From an uncultured cyanobacterium (GTDB lineage: Bacteria; Cyanobacteriota; Cyanobacteriia; PCC-6307; Cyanobiaceae), in contig CAIZQU010000146.1 of assembly GCA_903935205.1 (NCBI GenBank), positions 1-41,820 of the forward strand: a stretch of 41,820 nucleotides of DNA, in the 5' to 3' direction. The notes below the pieces were generated by a model. The model ran no database searches, was not told the origin of the DNA, and saw nothing but the letters and a program-made list of their open reading frames with translations. Below, one piece after another: positions 18,034 to 26,602 of this stretch. The first letter of the stretch is position 1; the number at the start of each line of letters is the position of its first letter. The translations under genes were made by a program, and so were the position numbers.

Positions 18034-18091
18034 CGCCCCCTGGTCCGGGGGGCGGGGCTCAGGTTCACTGGATGCGGTGCATCGGCGGTCG

Positions 18092-19039
18092 ATGGGTCTC
18101 AACAGCAGCATGGCGCTCTCCACGTTTCCAGACCTGAATCGCGATCGGTTGCGCACCCTGCAGGTGAACCTCACCTACCGCTGCAATCAGCGTTGTGGCC
18201 ATTGCCATGTCAACGCCGGCCCCAACCGCAGCGAGAGCATGGACAGCGCCACCGTGGCGTTGATTCCCAGGGTGCTGCAGGCTCGCGGCTTGATGACCCT
18301 CGACCTCACCGGTGGAGCGCCGGAACTCCACCCGGGCTTCCGCGATCTGGTGCAGGAGGTGCGGCGACTGGGGGTTGAGGTGATCGACCGCTGCAATCTC
18401 ACGATCCTCTCCGAGCCGGGTCAGGAGGATCTGGCCGCGTTCCTGGCGGATCAGGGGGTGCGGGTGGTGGCCTCCCTGCCCTGTTATCTGCCGTCCAACG
18501 TTGACCGCCAGCGGGGGGATGGGGTGTTCGCCCGCAGCATCGCCGGCCTCCAGGCGCTCAATCGCCTCGGCTACGGCCAACCGGGTTCTTCGCTGATTCT
18601 GGATCTGGTCTTCAATCCCTCCGGCCCGGTGCTGCCGCCACCCCAGGCCGCCCTGGAGGCCGACTACCGCCAGGTGCTGGAACGGGACCACGGGGTGGTG
18701 TTCCACCACCTGCTGGTGCTCACCAACATGCCGATTCAGCGTTTCGCCGCCAGCCTCCGGGCCAGCGGCGCCTACGAGCCCTATCTCGAGCAGCTGCGAC
18801 AGCAGCACGACGCCGGGAATCTCAGCCGGGTGATGTGCCGCAGCCTGATCAGCGTTGACTGGATGGGGCGTCTCCACGACTGCGACTTCAACCAGCAGCT
18901 CGGTCTTGGCCTGGAGCCCGCCCAACACCTGGCCGACCTGCTCGTCGGGGATCTCGAGGGTGCGCCGATCCGGGTGGGGGACCATTGTTTCGGCTGCACC
19001 GCCGGGGCTGGTTCCAGCTGCGGAGGGGCGCTGCGCTGA
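18092..19039 (+). CDS. arsS: Radical SAM protein of the ArsS (arsenosugar biosynthesis) family
   Basis: The radical SAM cluster motif is CNQRCGHC (Cys31, Cys35, Cys38), followed by HVNAGPNRSESM and the SAM-contact region LDLTGGAPELHPGF, as in ArsS-type enzymes. The C-terminal half carries extra cysteines (DCDFNQQLGL and HCFGCTAGAGSSCGG), a pattern typical of the family. ArsS proteins are linked to adenosylating dimethylarsenite on the way to arsenosugars, usually downstream of ArsM. No arsM or other ars gene is in the window, so the call rests on the sequence pattern. At 315 residues it is full length. ATG 18092 or 18110 are both possible starts. Its last 20 nt form the first copy of an imperfect tandem duplication. 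Confidence 0.85.
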   Translation: MGLNSSMALSTFPDLNRDRLRTLQVNLTYRCNQRCGHCHVNAGPNRSESMDSATVALIPRVLQARGLMTLDLTGGAPELHPGFRDLVQEVRRLGVEVIDRCNLTILSEPGQEDLAAFLADQGVRVVASLPCYLPSNVDRQRGDGVFARSIAGLQALNRLGYGQPGSSLILDLVFNPSGPVLPPPQAALEADYRQVLERDHGVVFHHLLVLTNMPIQRFAASLRASGAYEPYLEQLRQQHDAGNLSRVMCRSLISVDWMGRLHDCDFNQQLGLGLEPAQHLADLLVGDLEGAPIRVGDHCFGCTAGAGSSCGGALR

Positions 19040-19070
19040 CCAGCTGCGGGGGGGGGACGCTGCGCTGACC
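19016..19070 (+). repeat. Imperfect tandem duplication at the 3' end of arsS with a G9 tract
   Basis: Copy 1 (19016-19041, 26 nt) includes the arsS stop codon. Copy 2 (19042-19070, 29 nt) repeats AGCTGCGG...CGCTGCGCTGACC with a run of nine G (19048-19056) replacing AGGGG. The duplication lies mostly outside the gene and does not change the protein. Confidence 0.8.
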
Positions 19071-19242
19071 ATGGGCGGGGCCTTGATCCTGGGCGACGCG
19101 CTTGATCCGAGGGCAAGCCTCCCAGCCAGAACCCAGGACCCGCCCGTGGGGCCCTGGGCCGTTTCGGCACAGCAGGGCGCCCCTGCCCCCAGGCTGCCGG
19201 TCAGGGCGGGATCAGGCCGGGGCCTCGGCAGCCCTGGCCAGC

Positions 19243-19509
19243 TCAGCTGGCGGAACCCTCCGGCTGCAGGGTCTGGCCCGCGGAGCCGGCACCATCAGGG
19301 CGGGCACCCCTGCGGCGTTCGGGAGCTTCGGCGCCGAGCAGGCGACAGCCGATCTGGATGCTTCCCTCATCGAGCAGGCGGCCGATCTTCAGGGCCATGG
19401 CCTCTTCTTCCCGGCTGAACTGGGCCTGGCGGATCGTGAGCCAGTCGATCTCCTCCTGGGTGATGATTCCGGTGGCCATCGTTTCCAGGAACACCTCTCC
19501 CACAAGCAT
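19243..19509 (-). CDS. Small conserved cyanobacterial protein
   Basis: An 88-residue protein beginning MLVGEVFLETMATGIITQEE, then IDWLTIRQAQFSREEEAMALKIGRLLDEGSIQIGCRL. This first 57-residue block resembles a short helical protein conserved in Synechococcus/Cyanobium; the last 30 residues (Arg/Gly-rich) are probably lineage-specific. Function unknown. ATG 19509 starts the conserved block exactly; the longer frame to 19608 adds unrelated residues. It converges with arsS. Confidence 0.72.
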   Translation of the reverse strand: MLVGEVFLETMATGIITQEEIDWLTIRQAQFSREEEAMALKIGRLLDEGSIQIGCRLLGAEAPERRRGARPDGAGSAGQTLQPEGSAS

Positions 19510-20682
19510 GGCGCTGCAGCGCGAATTGGCGGGATCGTATGTCGGCCGGCCCAATCCGGGGAAAGGTGTAGTAACCGGCAGCAATCGGCTGTGGCCAGGG
19601 CCCTGCACGCCGGATCCCAGGGACCGCCTGGTGCCGCCCTGCTGCCGGCGATCCTGCCGGGCCGTCCGCCTCCGCTGCGACCAAGCCGGCGGGACCGTCT
19701 CGTTTCCCGGTCCGTCCTGCAGGGCCTATCCTGTCACCCCCTCCGCGCCCCTGGTCCCGGACCCCGCTCCGGCCGGAGGCCAGGCCAGGCCCAGAGCCCC
19801 TGACAACTTTCCCGATCGCCCCGGCCGGCGGGGCCCTTCCCCTGCCCCGTCACCTGAGCCCCCGGCACCACCCCTGGGGGCTGATGCTCGGGGTGGTTCG
19901 AGGACGGCGGTGTTGCGATCCGGGAGCCTGCCCGGTCGGAACCCATTCGGCATCCATTCGGAACCCATGAAGAAGCCCGACCCCCTTTGGGGATCGGGCT
20001 TTTGAAATGGATTTGTGGTCTGAAGCGTGGTCGTGAAACGGCTGCAGCACTGGCTGCAGCTGGTGATCGGTTGGTCTGTGATCGGAACCGGAGCTGAGGC
20101 GACGATGGGGCCTGTCAGGGCCGGTGATGGGTGATGGACCAGGCCTGGGGTCGAGGTACCCGACGGCCTGGCGCCATACGCTCGCCATCGATTAGTCGTC
20201 AGCGAATGGTGATCGACATTCGATCAGAAGGATGGGTTTGGGGTCGGAGCTGCGGAAGGCGGCACCTGGGGCCATGGCATCCATACGATCGGTTTCCGCT
20301 GACCCGGGGGCACCTGAAACGGTGCGTCGGGTGATCCGCTGAGGACCTGGAAACCGTAGATCGGATCAAGACTGTTGGAGCAGGGACCTGCGGTCAGCGC
20401 ACTCCTGGAACCTGATTGGGTGGCGTTTCTTCCATCGCTGGAGCCTCCTGGTTCGATGCCACCACTGTTGCCCCGCCGCCGGGCGATGGCCATAGGCATT
20501 CATGCCTGTTTTGTTGGCAGCCGCTGACCTGGGGCGGGATCGCCTGATCCCCAGAGGGCCGCCGGCCTGCGGGCGCTCGCGAACGGCGCTGCCCCGATTG
20601 GGAAACCTTGCGGCGATGGCCCCGCCACTCCCGCGATCCGCTGCCACCCTTACCCCAGCCCTCGCCTCGGTTCCGCGCCGCC
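19510..20682. other. 1.17-kb region without a convincing gene
   Basis: The frames that stay open here have no family features and continue straight through a terminator. Visible structure includes GC-rich hairpins at 19818-19834 (GCCCCG / CGGGGC) and 19857-19882 (AGCCCCC / GGGGGCT), then a loosely repeated CATTCGGNA motif at 19940-19967. A strong intrinsic terminator lies at 19973-20003. 20004-20682 is less GC-rich in places and must hold the xpk promoter, but no clear hexamers stand out. The region could contain a small RNA (19740-20003) or decayed genes. Confidence 0.55.
19973..20003 (+). terminator. Orphan Rho-independent terminator
   Basis: AAGCCCGA + CCCC, a short loop, then GGGG + TCGGGCTT give a stem of about 12 bp with one mismatch, followed by T4. 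No coding sequence ends shortly before it on the plus strand. The minus-strand reading lacks a T-run. Confidence 0.8.
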
Positions 20683-23121
20683 ATGACCACCCCCCACGTC
20701 GATCCCCTCGCCCATCTCTCCGAGCAGGAGGAGCTGGAGCGCATCGATGCCTGGTGGCGCGCCGCCAACTACCTGGCGGTGGGGATGATCTACCTGCGGG
20801 CCAATCCCCTGCTGGCCGAGCCGCTGCGCCACGAGCACATCAAGGCCCGCCTGCTGGGGCACTGGGGGTCAAGCCCGGGGCAGGCGTTCCTCTGGGCCCA
20901 CGCCAACCGGGTGATCCGCCGCCAGGGCGCGGCGATGATCTACCTCTCCGGTCCAGGCCATGGCGCCCCCGGCGTGTTGGCCCCCACCTACCTCGACGGC
21001 AGCTACAGCGAGGTCTATCCCGACAAGAGCGAAGACGCCGAGGGGATGGCGCGCTTCTTCCGCCAGTTCTCCTTCCCCGGCCAGATCGGCTCCCATTGCA
21101 CCCCCGAAACCCCGGGGTCGATCCATGAGGGCGGAGAACTCGGCTATGTGCTCTCCCACGCCTGCGGCGCGGTGTTCGACAACCCCGATCTGATCGCCCT
21201 GGCCTGCGTCGGCGATGGCGAGGCGGAGACCGGACCGCTGGCCACCTCCTGGCACATCAACAAGTTCATCAATCCGATCAGCGATGGCGCCGTGCTGCCG
21301 GTGCTTCACCTCAACGGCTACAAGATCGCCAATCCCACCCTGCTGGCGCGGATTCCCCGCCACGAACTGGAGAGCCTGCTGGTGGGCTACGGCTGGCAAC
21401 CCCTGTTCGTGGAGGGTCACGAGCCGATGGCGATGCACCGGACGATGGCCGCGGCGATGGATCAGGCCGTGGCGCGCATCCGGGAGATCCAGGCCGAGTG
21501 CCGCCGCAGCGGTGAGGCCGTGCGCCAGCCCTGGCCGATGATCGTGCTCCGCTCCCCCAAGGGCTGGACCGGTCCGGCCATGGTCCACGGCCGCCGCGTG
21601 GAGGGCTACTGGCGGGCCCACCAGGTGCCCCTGCCCTCCCCGAACAGCGACCCGGAACAGCTGGTCCTGCTGGAGCAATGGCTGCGCAGCTACCGACCCC
21701 AGGAGCTGTTCGACGCCCACGGCTCCCTGGTGGCTGAGCTGCGGGCCCTGGCGCCCCAGGGGGCGCTGCGGATGGGCTCCAGCCCCCATGCCAACGGCGG
21801 CCTGCTGCGGCGGCGGCTGCGCTTCCCGGCGATCGAGTCCTACGCCGTGGCCCTGGAGGGACCGGGTCAGCAGGAGGCGGAGAACACGGCGCCGCTCGGG
21901 CAGCTGCTGCGCGATCTGATCGCTGCCAATCCCGATGCGGTGCGGGTGTTCGGGCCCGATGAGACCGCCTCGAACCGCCTGCAGGCGATCTATGAGCAAT
22001 CGCCGAAGGTGTGGATGGCCGAGATGCTGCCGGAGGACGCCGACGGCGGCCACCTGGGGCGCAGCGGGCGGGTGGTGGAAATGCTGAGCGAACACACCCT
22101 GGTGGGGATGATGGAGGGGTATCTGCTCACTGGCCGCTACGGCTTCTTCCACACCTACGAAGCCTTCGCCCATGTGATTGCTTCGATGTTCAATCAGCAC
22201 GCCAAATGGCTGGAGAGCTGCCTGCAGCACGCCCCCTGGCGCGCTCCGATCGGGGCCTGGAACTGCCTGATCTCCTCCACGGTGTGGCGGCAGGATCACA
22301 ATGGTTTCACCCATCAGGATCCCGGCTTCATCGACCTGGCGGGCAATAAGAGCGGCGACGTGGTGCGGGTCTATCTGCCGGCCGATGCCAACTGCCTGCT
22401 GGCGGTGGCGGAGACGGCCCTGCAGGAGACGAATGTCTGCAACATCATCGTCTCCGACAAGCAGAAGCACCTCCAATACCTCAGCCTGCAGCAGGCCCGC
22501 CAGCATGTGGCCAAAGGGATCGGCCTCTGGAGCTGGGCCAGCAATGACGATCAGGGCACCGAACCGGATGAGCCGGATGTGGTGATGGCCTGCGCCGGTG
22601 ACATCCCCACCAAGGAGACCCTGGCGGCGGTGGAGATCCTGCGCCGTGAGATCCCGAGCCTGCGGGTGAGGGTGCTGAATGTGGTCAAGTTGTTTGCCCT
22701 GACCACCCCCGAGGAGCATCCCCATGGCCTGAGCGACCGTGATTTCGATGCTCTGTTCACCACGGATCGGCCGGTGATCTTCAACTTCCATGGCTATCCC
22801 TGGCTGATCCACCGGCTCACCTATCGCCGCACCAACCACGGCAACCTGCATGTGCGCGGCTACAAGGAGCGCGGCAACATCAACACACCGCTGGAGCTGG
22901 CGATGAACAACCAGATCGATCGCTTCAATCTGGTGATCGATGTGATCGACCGCGTGCCCCGCCTCGGCTCCCGCGCCGTCCACGTCAAGGAGCGGATGAA
23001 GGAGGCGATCCTCGGCCATCGCCACTACGCCCACGACCATGGCACCGATGCGCCGGAGATCACCGCCTGGCGCTGGACGCCGCCCCAGTCCCATCAGCCC
23101 CAGCCCCAGCCCCAGCCGTGA
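20683..23121 (+). CDS. xpk: Phosphoketolase (xylulose-5-phosphate / fructose-6-phosphate)
   Basis: Phosphoketolase cleaves xylulose-5-P or fructose-6-P with phosphate to acetyl-phosphate plus glyceraldehyde-3-P or erythrose-4-P, using thiamine diphosphate. The 812-residue protein carries the family opening [15 protein letters not shown] and SGPGHGAPG. The ThDP-binding GDGEAETG lies at 177-184, and the central segment includes [23 protein letters not shown] and the C-terminal [14 protein letters not shown] and ERGNINTP are also present, so all three domains are complete. A short (Gln-Pro)n tail encoded by a CAGCCC repeat ends the protein. ATG 20683 is chosen by the family start. Its stop overlaps the acetate kinase start (GTGA), so the two are translationally coupled and convert sugar phosphate to acetate and ATP. 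Confidence 0.96.
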   Translation: MTTPHVDPLAHLSEQEELERIDAWWRAANYLAVGMIYLRANPLLAEPLRHEHIKARLLGHWGSSPGQAFLWAHANRVIRRQGAAMIYLSGPGHGAPGVLAPTYLDGSYSEVYPDKSEDAEGMARFFRQFSFPGQIGSHCTPETPGSIHEGGELGYVLSHACGAVFDNPDLIALACVGDGEAETGPLATSWHINKFINPISDGAVLPVLHLNGYKIANPTLLARIPRHELESLLVGYGWQPLFVEGHEPMAMHRTMAAAMDQAVARIREIQAECRRSGEAVRQPWPMIVLRSPKGWTGPAMVHGRRVEGYWRAHQVPLPSPNSDPEQLVLLEQWLRSYRPQELFDAHGSLVAELRALAPQGALRMGSSPHANGGLLRRRLRFPAIESYAVALEGPGQQEAENTAPLGQLLRDLIAANPDAVRVFGPDETASNRLQAIYEQSPKVWMAEMLPEDADGGHLGRSGRVVEMLSEHTLVGMMEGYLLTGRYGFFHTYEAFAHVIASMFNQHAKWLESCLQHAPWRAPIGAWNCLISSTVWRQDHNGFTHQDPGFIDLAGNKSGDVVRVYLPADANCLLAVAETALQETNVCNIIVSDKQKHLQYLSLQQARQHVAKGIGLWSWASNDDQGTEPDEPDVVMACAGDIPTKETLAAVEILRREIPSLRVRVLNVVKLFALTTPEEHPHGLSDRDFDALFTTDRPVIFNFHGYPWLIHRLTYRRTNHGNLHVRGYKERGNINTPLELAMNNQIDRFNLVIDVIDRVPRLGSRAVHVKERMKEAILGHRHYAHDHGTDAPEITAWRWTPPQSHQPQPQPQP

Positions 23122-24413
23122 GCGCGGCCCCGGCTGAACCCGGCGCCAACGCCGGCTCCTCCCTGGTGCTGGTGCTCAATGCCGGCAGCACCGGTCTCAA
23201 GGCCTCCCTCCACGGCCCGGGCGGGGCCTGCCTCTGGCGCGGTCAGCGGCGCTGGCAGGAGCTGGCGATCGATCAGGGGCAGGGGCCCGCGCCGGCGGCC
23301 GGACCTGGGAGCGGGCCCCAGGCCAGTCCGGCTCCTGCGGAGCGGAGCCCTGCGGCAGACCCCGCCGGGCTGGCGGTTGATCTGGCGCCCGGGACCCCGG
23401 CGGGGGAGGCCCTGGCGGCCTGGTTGGAGCAGTCCCTGGCGGGGCTGGCAAGGCTGACGGGGCCGGCGGTGCCGGCGGGGCTGGCGGGGTTGACCGGCGC
23501 GGCCGAGGCGCCCCCCCGACCGGCCATGGTGGCCCATCGGGTGGTGCACGGCGGCGAGCGCTTCACCGCCCCGACGCCCCTGGATCCCACCGTGCTGGAG
23601 GCCCTGGAGGCCCTCACGCCCCTGGCGCCGCTGCACAACGGGCCCGCCCTGGCCCTGGTGCGCTGGGCCGGCCGGCGCTGGCCGGATCTGCCCCACTGGG
23701 CCTGCTTCGATACCGCCTTCCACGCCGATCTGCCCCCCGAGGCCCGCACCTACGCCATCCCCGCCGCCTGGCGTCAGCAGGGCCTGCGCCGCTACGGCTT
23801 CCATGGCCTCAACCACCAGCATGTGGCCGAGGTCGTGTTGGAGCGCTGCGGCCGTCTGGGCCGGGCTGGAGCGTTGCGGCTGATCAGTTGTCATCTCGGT
23901 GGCGGCTGCTCCCTCTGTGCCATCCGCGACGGCCGCAGCCTGGCCACCACCATGGGCTTCACGCCCCTGGAGGGCCTGGTGATGGCCAGCCGCAGCGGTT
24001 CGGTCGATCCGGGGCTGCTGCTGCATCAGCTCCGGCGGGGCCTGGGCCTGGAGGAGCTGGAGCGGGCCCTGCAGCGGCAGGGCGGCCTGCTGGGACTCTC
24101 CGAGCTGAGCGCCAGCATGGAGGTGCTGCGGGCTGCGGCGGCGCCACCGCCCCAGGGCCAGGGCCACCCGGGGGCCTCCCTGGCGATCGCCGTGTTCCGG
24201 CGTCGGCTGCTGGAGGGAATCGGCGCCATGGCCGCCTGCCTGGAGGGGGTCGATGTGATCGCCCTCAGCGGCGGCATCGGTGAGCACGACCAGGCGCTGC
24301 GGGCCGAGCTGCAGGCATCCCTGGGCTGGCTCGGGCCCCTGGAGCTGCTGGTGGTGCCGGCCGATGAGGAAGGGGTGATCGCCCGCAGCTGCCTGGCGGC
24401 CGCAGCGATCTGA
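23118..24413 (+). CDS. ackA: Acetate kinase, with an Ala/Pro-rich insertion
   Basis: It interconverts acetyl-phosphate + ADP with acetate + ATP. Active-site elements are Asn21 in LNAGSTGLK, Arg141 in [10 protein letters not shown], Asp198 in [16 protein letters not shown] (about 214-222), the GGGCS nucleotide loop and LSGGIGEHD near the C-terminus. At 431 residues it is longer than usual (about 400). The excess lies between residues 55 and 130, an Ala/Pro/Gly-rich stretch between the first strand and the Arg motif, which looks like a tolerated surface insertion. The start is GTG 23118, overlapping the xpk stop by 4 nt. The xpk-ackA pairing marks the phosphoketolase pathway. Confidence 0.95.
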   Translation: MSAAPAEPGANAGSSLVLVLNAGSTGLKASLHGPGGACLWRGQRRWQELAIDQGQGPAPAAGPGSGPQASPAPAERSPAADPAGLAVDLAPGTPAGEALAAWLEQSLAGLARLTGPAVPAGLAGLTGAAEAPPRPAMVAHRVVHGGERFTAPTPLDPTVLEALEALTPLAPLHNGPALALVRWAGRRWPDLPHWACFDTAFHADLPPEARTYAIPAAWRQQGLRRYGFHGLNHQHVAEVVLERCGRLGRAGALRLISCHLGGGCSLCAIRDGRSLATTMGFTPLEGLVMASRSGSVDPGLLLHQLRRGLGLEELERALQRQGGLLGLSELSASMEVLRAAAAPPPQGQGHPGASLAIAVFRRRLLEGIGAMAACLEGVDVIALSGGIGEHDQALRAELQASLGWLGPLELLVVPADEEGVIARSCLAAAAI

Positions 24414-24769
24414 GCGGGGCGATCCCGGGTTCGGCCAAGCTGGTCACCCCGCAGGCTCCGCAGGGAACGTCGGGCGATCGCTGGCCCCCTCTCCACCGAT
24501 CTGGCGGCCGCCCAGCCGGCGACCTGCGAGGTTCATCCGGGAGGGATCCGGGCAGTCAGCTTCAGCCATGGCGCCAACCCACTGATCGTTCCAGGCCTCC
24601 GGCCCAGGCACCCGACCCAGGCACCCGACCCAGGCCTCCAGCCCAGGCCTCTGGCCCAGGCCTCCAGCCCAGGCCTCCAGCCCAGGCCTCCGACAGGCTT
24701 CCCGATCGCCGGTCGCGATTCTGCCGTTGCCCGGCGCGCCGTTGCCCGGTGCTCAGCTGCCGCGGCCCC
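24414..24769. other. Intergenic region between convergent ackA and glnT-like gene (356 nt)
   Basis: It contains the 13-bp tandem repeat described separately and, after it, a twice-repeated GCCGTTGCCCGG at about 24723-24755. No clear terminator with a T-run serves either gene. Confidence 0.6.
24591..24694. repeat. Tandem repeat, eight 13-bp units
   Basis: Eight consecutive 13-nt units follow the consensus CCAGGCCTCCAGC with variants (CCAGGCACCCGAC twice, CCAGGCCTCTGGC once). Because 13 is not a multiple of three, the array is not a coding repeat. It lies between two convergent genes. Confidence 0.93.
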
Positions 24770-26026
24770 TCATCCATCGCGACCGGGATAACGGGCCAGC
24801 AGCTCCCGGTAGGCGCTGCAGAACTCTTCCCCAAGCGCAGAGTTGAGGCGGCTATCGGCGCTGAAGGCCGCCAGGGCCTCGTCGAGGCTGGCGGGCAGGG
24901 CCCTGGCGCTGCCGGGGGGCGGCGGCTCGGCGTGGAGGTTGCGGTCGCTGCGGGGGCCGGGGTCGAGCTGGCGCTCGATGCCATCGAGCACCGCCGCCAG
25001 CACCGCCGCCTGCAGCAGGTAGGGGTTGGCGGCACCATCGGCCAGGCGCAGCTCCAGCCGCTGGCCGTCGGGGATGCGCACCAGGTGGGTGCGGTTGTTG
25101 CCGCCGTAGCTGACCCAGCCCGGCGACCAGCTGGCGCCGGAGCTGGTGCTGGCGGCCCCGAGGCGGCGGTAGCTGGCGGGTACCGGGTTGGTCAGGGCGC
25201 AGAGGGCCGGGGCATGCTCCAGCAGGCCGCCCAGGGCGTGGTACGCGATGGTCGAGAGGCCCAGCTCGCCGTTGGGGTCGTGGAACAGGTTGCGCTCCCC
25301 CCGCCAGAGTGAAAGGTGCAGGTGGGCGCCGTTGCCGGTGAGGCCGGCGATCGGCTTGGGATCGAAGCTCACGGCACAGCCATGGCGTTCGGCCAGCGCC
25401 GCTGCCATCACCCGGAAGAAGGCGTGGCGGTCGGCGGTGATCAGGGCATCGGCGAAGGTCCAGTTGAGCTCGAACTGGCCGTTGGCATCCTCGTGATCGG
25501 CCTGGTACGGACCCCACCCCAGGCTCTCCATCGCCTCGATCAGCTCGCGGATCAGGGGGAAGCGGCGCATCAGCGCCAGCTGGTCGTAGCAGGGCTTGGT
25601 CTGGCTGTCGAGCCGATCGGCGATGCCGCCATCGAGGGGATCGAGCAGGAAGAACTCCGCTTCCACGCCGGTGCGAAAGCGCAGGTCCAGCGCTTCGGCC
25701 CGGGCCAGCTGGCGCTGCAACACCCGCCGCGGCGCCTGCTCCAGGGGCCGGCCCCCCATCTCCAGATCGGTGGCCACCCACCCCACCTGGGGCTCCCAGG
25801 GCAGCACCATCAGGCTGGTCGGATCGGGCCGGGCCAACACATCCGGATCGGCCGGGGTGAGCCGCAGCCAGGCGGCGAAGCCCGCGAAGCCGGCGCCGTT
25901 GGCCGCCAGTTCCGCCACGGCGGAAAGGGGCACGAGCTTGGCCCGCTGCACGCCGAACAGATCACTGAAGGAGAAGAGGAGATGGCGCAGGCCGCGCTGG
26001 GCGGCGACGTGGGCCAGGTCGGACAT
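24770..26026 (-). CDS. glnT: Type III glutamine synthetase-like ligase (GlnT / gamma-glutamylmethylamide synthetase family)
   Basis: A 418-residue ATP-grasping glutamine-synthetase-fold enzyme. The N-terminal beta-grasp domain includes FSFSDLFGVQRAKLVP. The catalytic domain has EAEFFLLDP (metal-binding Glu), DHEDANGQFELNW, GNGAHLHLSLW (ATP/metal His), NPVPASYRRLG and the C-terminal RLELRLADGAANPYL. This motif set matches the GlnT/GMAS branch rather than the GlnA or GlnN enzymes for ammonia assimilation. Possible substrates are glutamate with ammonia, methylamine or another amine, and sequence alone does not decide. It is monocistronic by position. Confidence 0.85.
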   Translation of the reverse strand: MSDLAHVAAQRGLRHLLFSFSDLFGVQRAKLVPLSAVAELAANGAGFAGFAAWLRLTPADPDVLARPDPTSLMVLPWEPQVGWVATDLEMGGRPLEQAPRRVLQRQLARAEALDLRFRTGVEAEFFLLDPLDGGIADRLDSQTKPCYDQLALMRRFPLIRELIEAMESLGWGPYQADHEDANGQFELNWTFADALITADRHAFFRVMAAALAERHGCAVSFDPKPIAGLTGNGAHLHLSLWRGERNLFHDPNGELGLSTIAYHALGGLLEHAPALCALTNPVPASYRRLGAASTSSGASWSPGWVSYGGNNRTHLVRIPDGQRLELRLADGAANPYLLQAAVLAAVLDGIERQLDPGPRSDRNLHAEPPPPGSARALPASLDEALAAFSADSRLNSALGEEFCSAYRELLARYPGRDG

Positions 26027-26602
26027 CGGGGGGCCGCAGGGCTGGGGGTGTTCCTAAGGCCGTGGCGCCGAACGGCTGGTTCAAGGTGGGCGGAATCGGG
26101 GCGGTGGCCCGGAGCGTGTGGCCCCCGGGACAATCGCCGCAGGGGGAGCAGGCGCCGGTGGTGCTTCAGCGCGATGGCGCGAAGGGCTGCGATGGCTGAG
26201 ACAGGCCCCTGGCGAAAGTCGCTGGCATGCACCTGCGGCAGGAGGCTCTTGAGCGGAGGGTGCCGCAGAACGGTTCCCAGCCAGCCAGCCAGCCAGCCAG
26301 CCACTCACCAGCCACTCACGGACTGGCATCGGCTTGAGCGCCATGGCTCAGCCGGGAATCGCCGATCGTGCTGCGTCGCCTGGCCATGCCACGGGCTCGC
26401 AGGGGAGGGGGGCAGGGGCCGCAGGCAGCAGGGCGGCTGTGGTGGGTTGAGTGGAATGGTGCCCCGGCCCGGCGCGGGGGACACCGCAGCGGAGCGCGAG
26501 TGGAGCGCGAGTGGAGCGAGGCAGGGGGGCGTCCATGGCGGCAGGCAGATCGTCGGGCTCCGGCCGCTGCGGGGGCGTCTCGCTGTCCGGTGTGCGTCCG
26601 TC
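26027..26602. other. Intergenic region (576 nt), no gene seen
   Basis: It lies between two minus-strand genes. It contains a CCAG microsatellite (26277-26300) and short repeats such as GAGCGCGAGTG at about 26503-26517. It must hold the glnT promoter. Frames open here are GC-driven. Confidence 0.5.
26277..26318. repeat. CCAG microsatellite plus 11-bp direct repeat
   Basis: Six CCAG units at 26277-26300 run into two copies of CCAGCCACTCA (26297-26307 and 26308-26318). It lies in non-coding sequence. Confidence 0.85.

Noticed and set aside
20440-20475. tRNA T-arm-like GGTTCGATGCC
   Set aside because: The flanking 5-nt segments do not pair, and no acceptor, D or anticodon arm can be folded around it.
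20869-23094. A 741-codon open frame on the minus strand opposite phosphoketolase
   Set aside because: Same reason: it is the complement of a highly biased true gene and lacks any motif.
24591-24694. CRISPR-like array
   Set aside because: The units are 13 bp in direct tandem with no spacers, and no cas gene is in the window.
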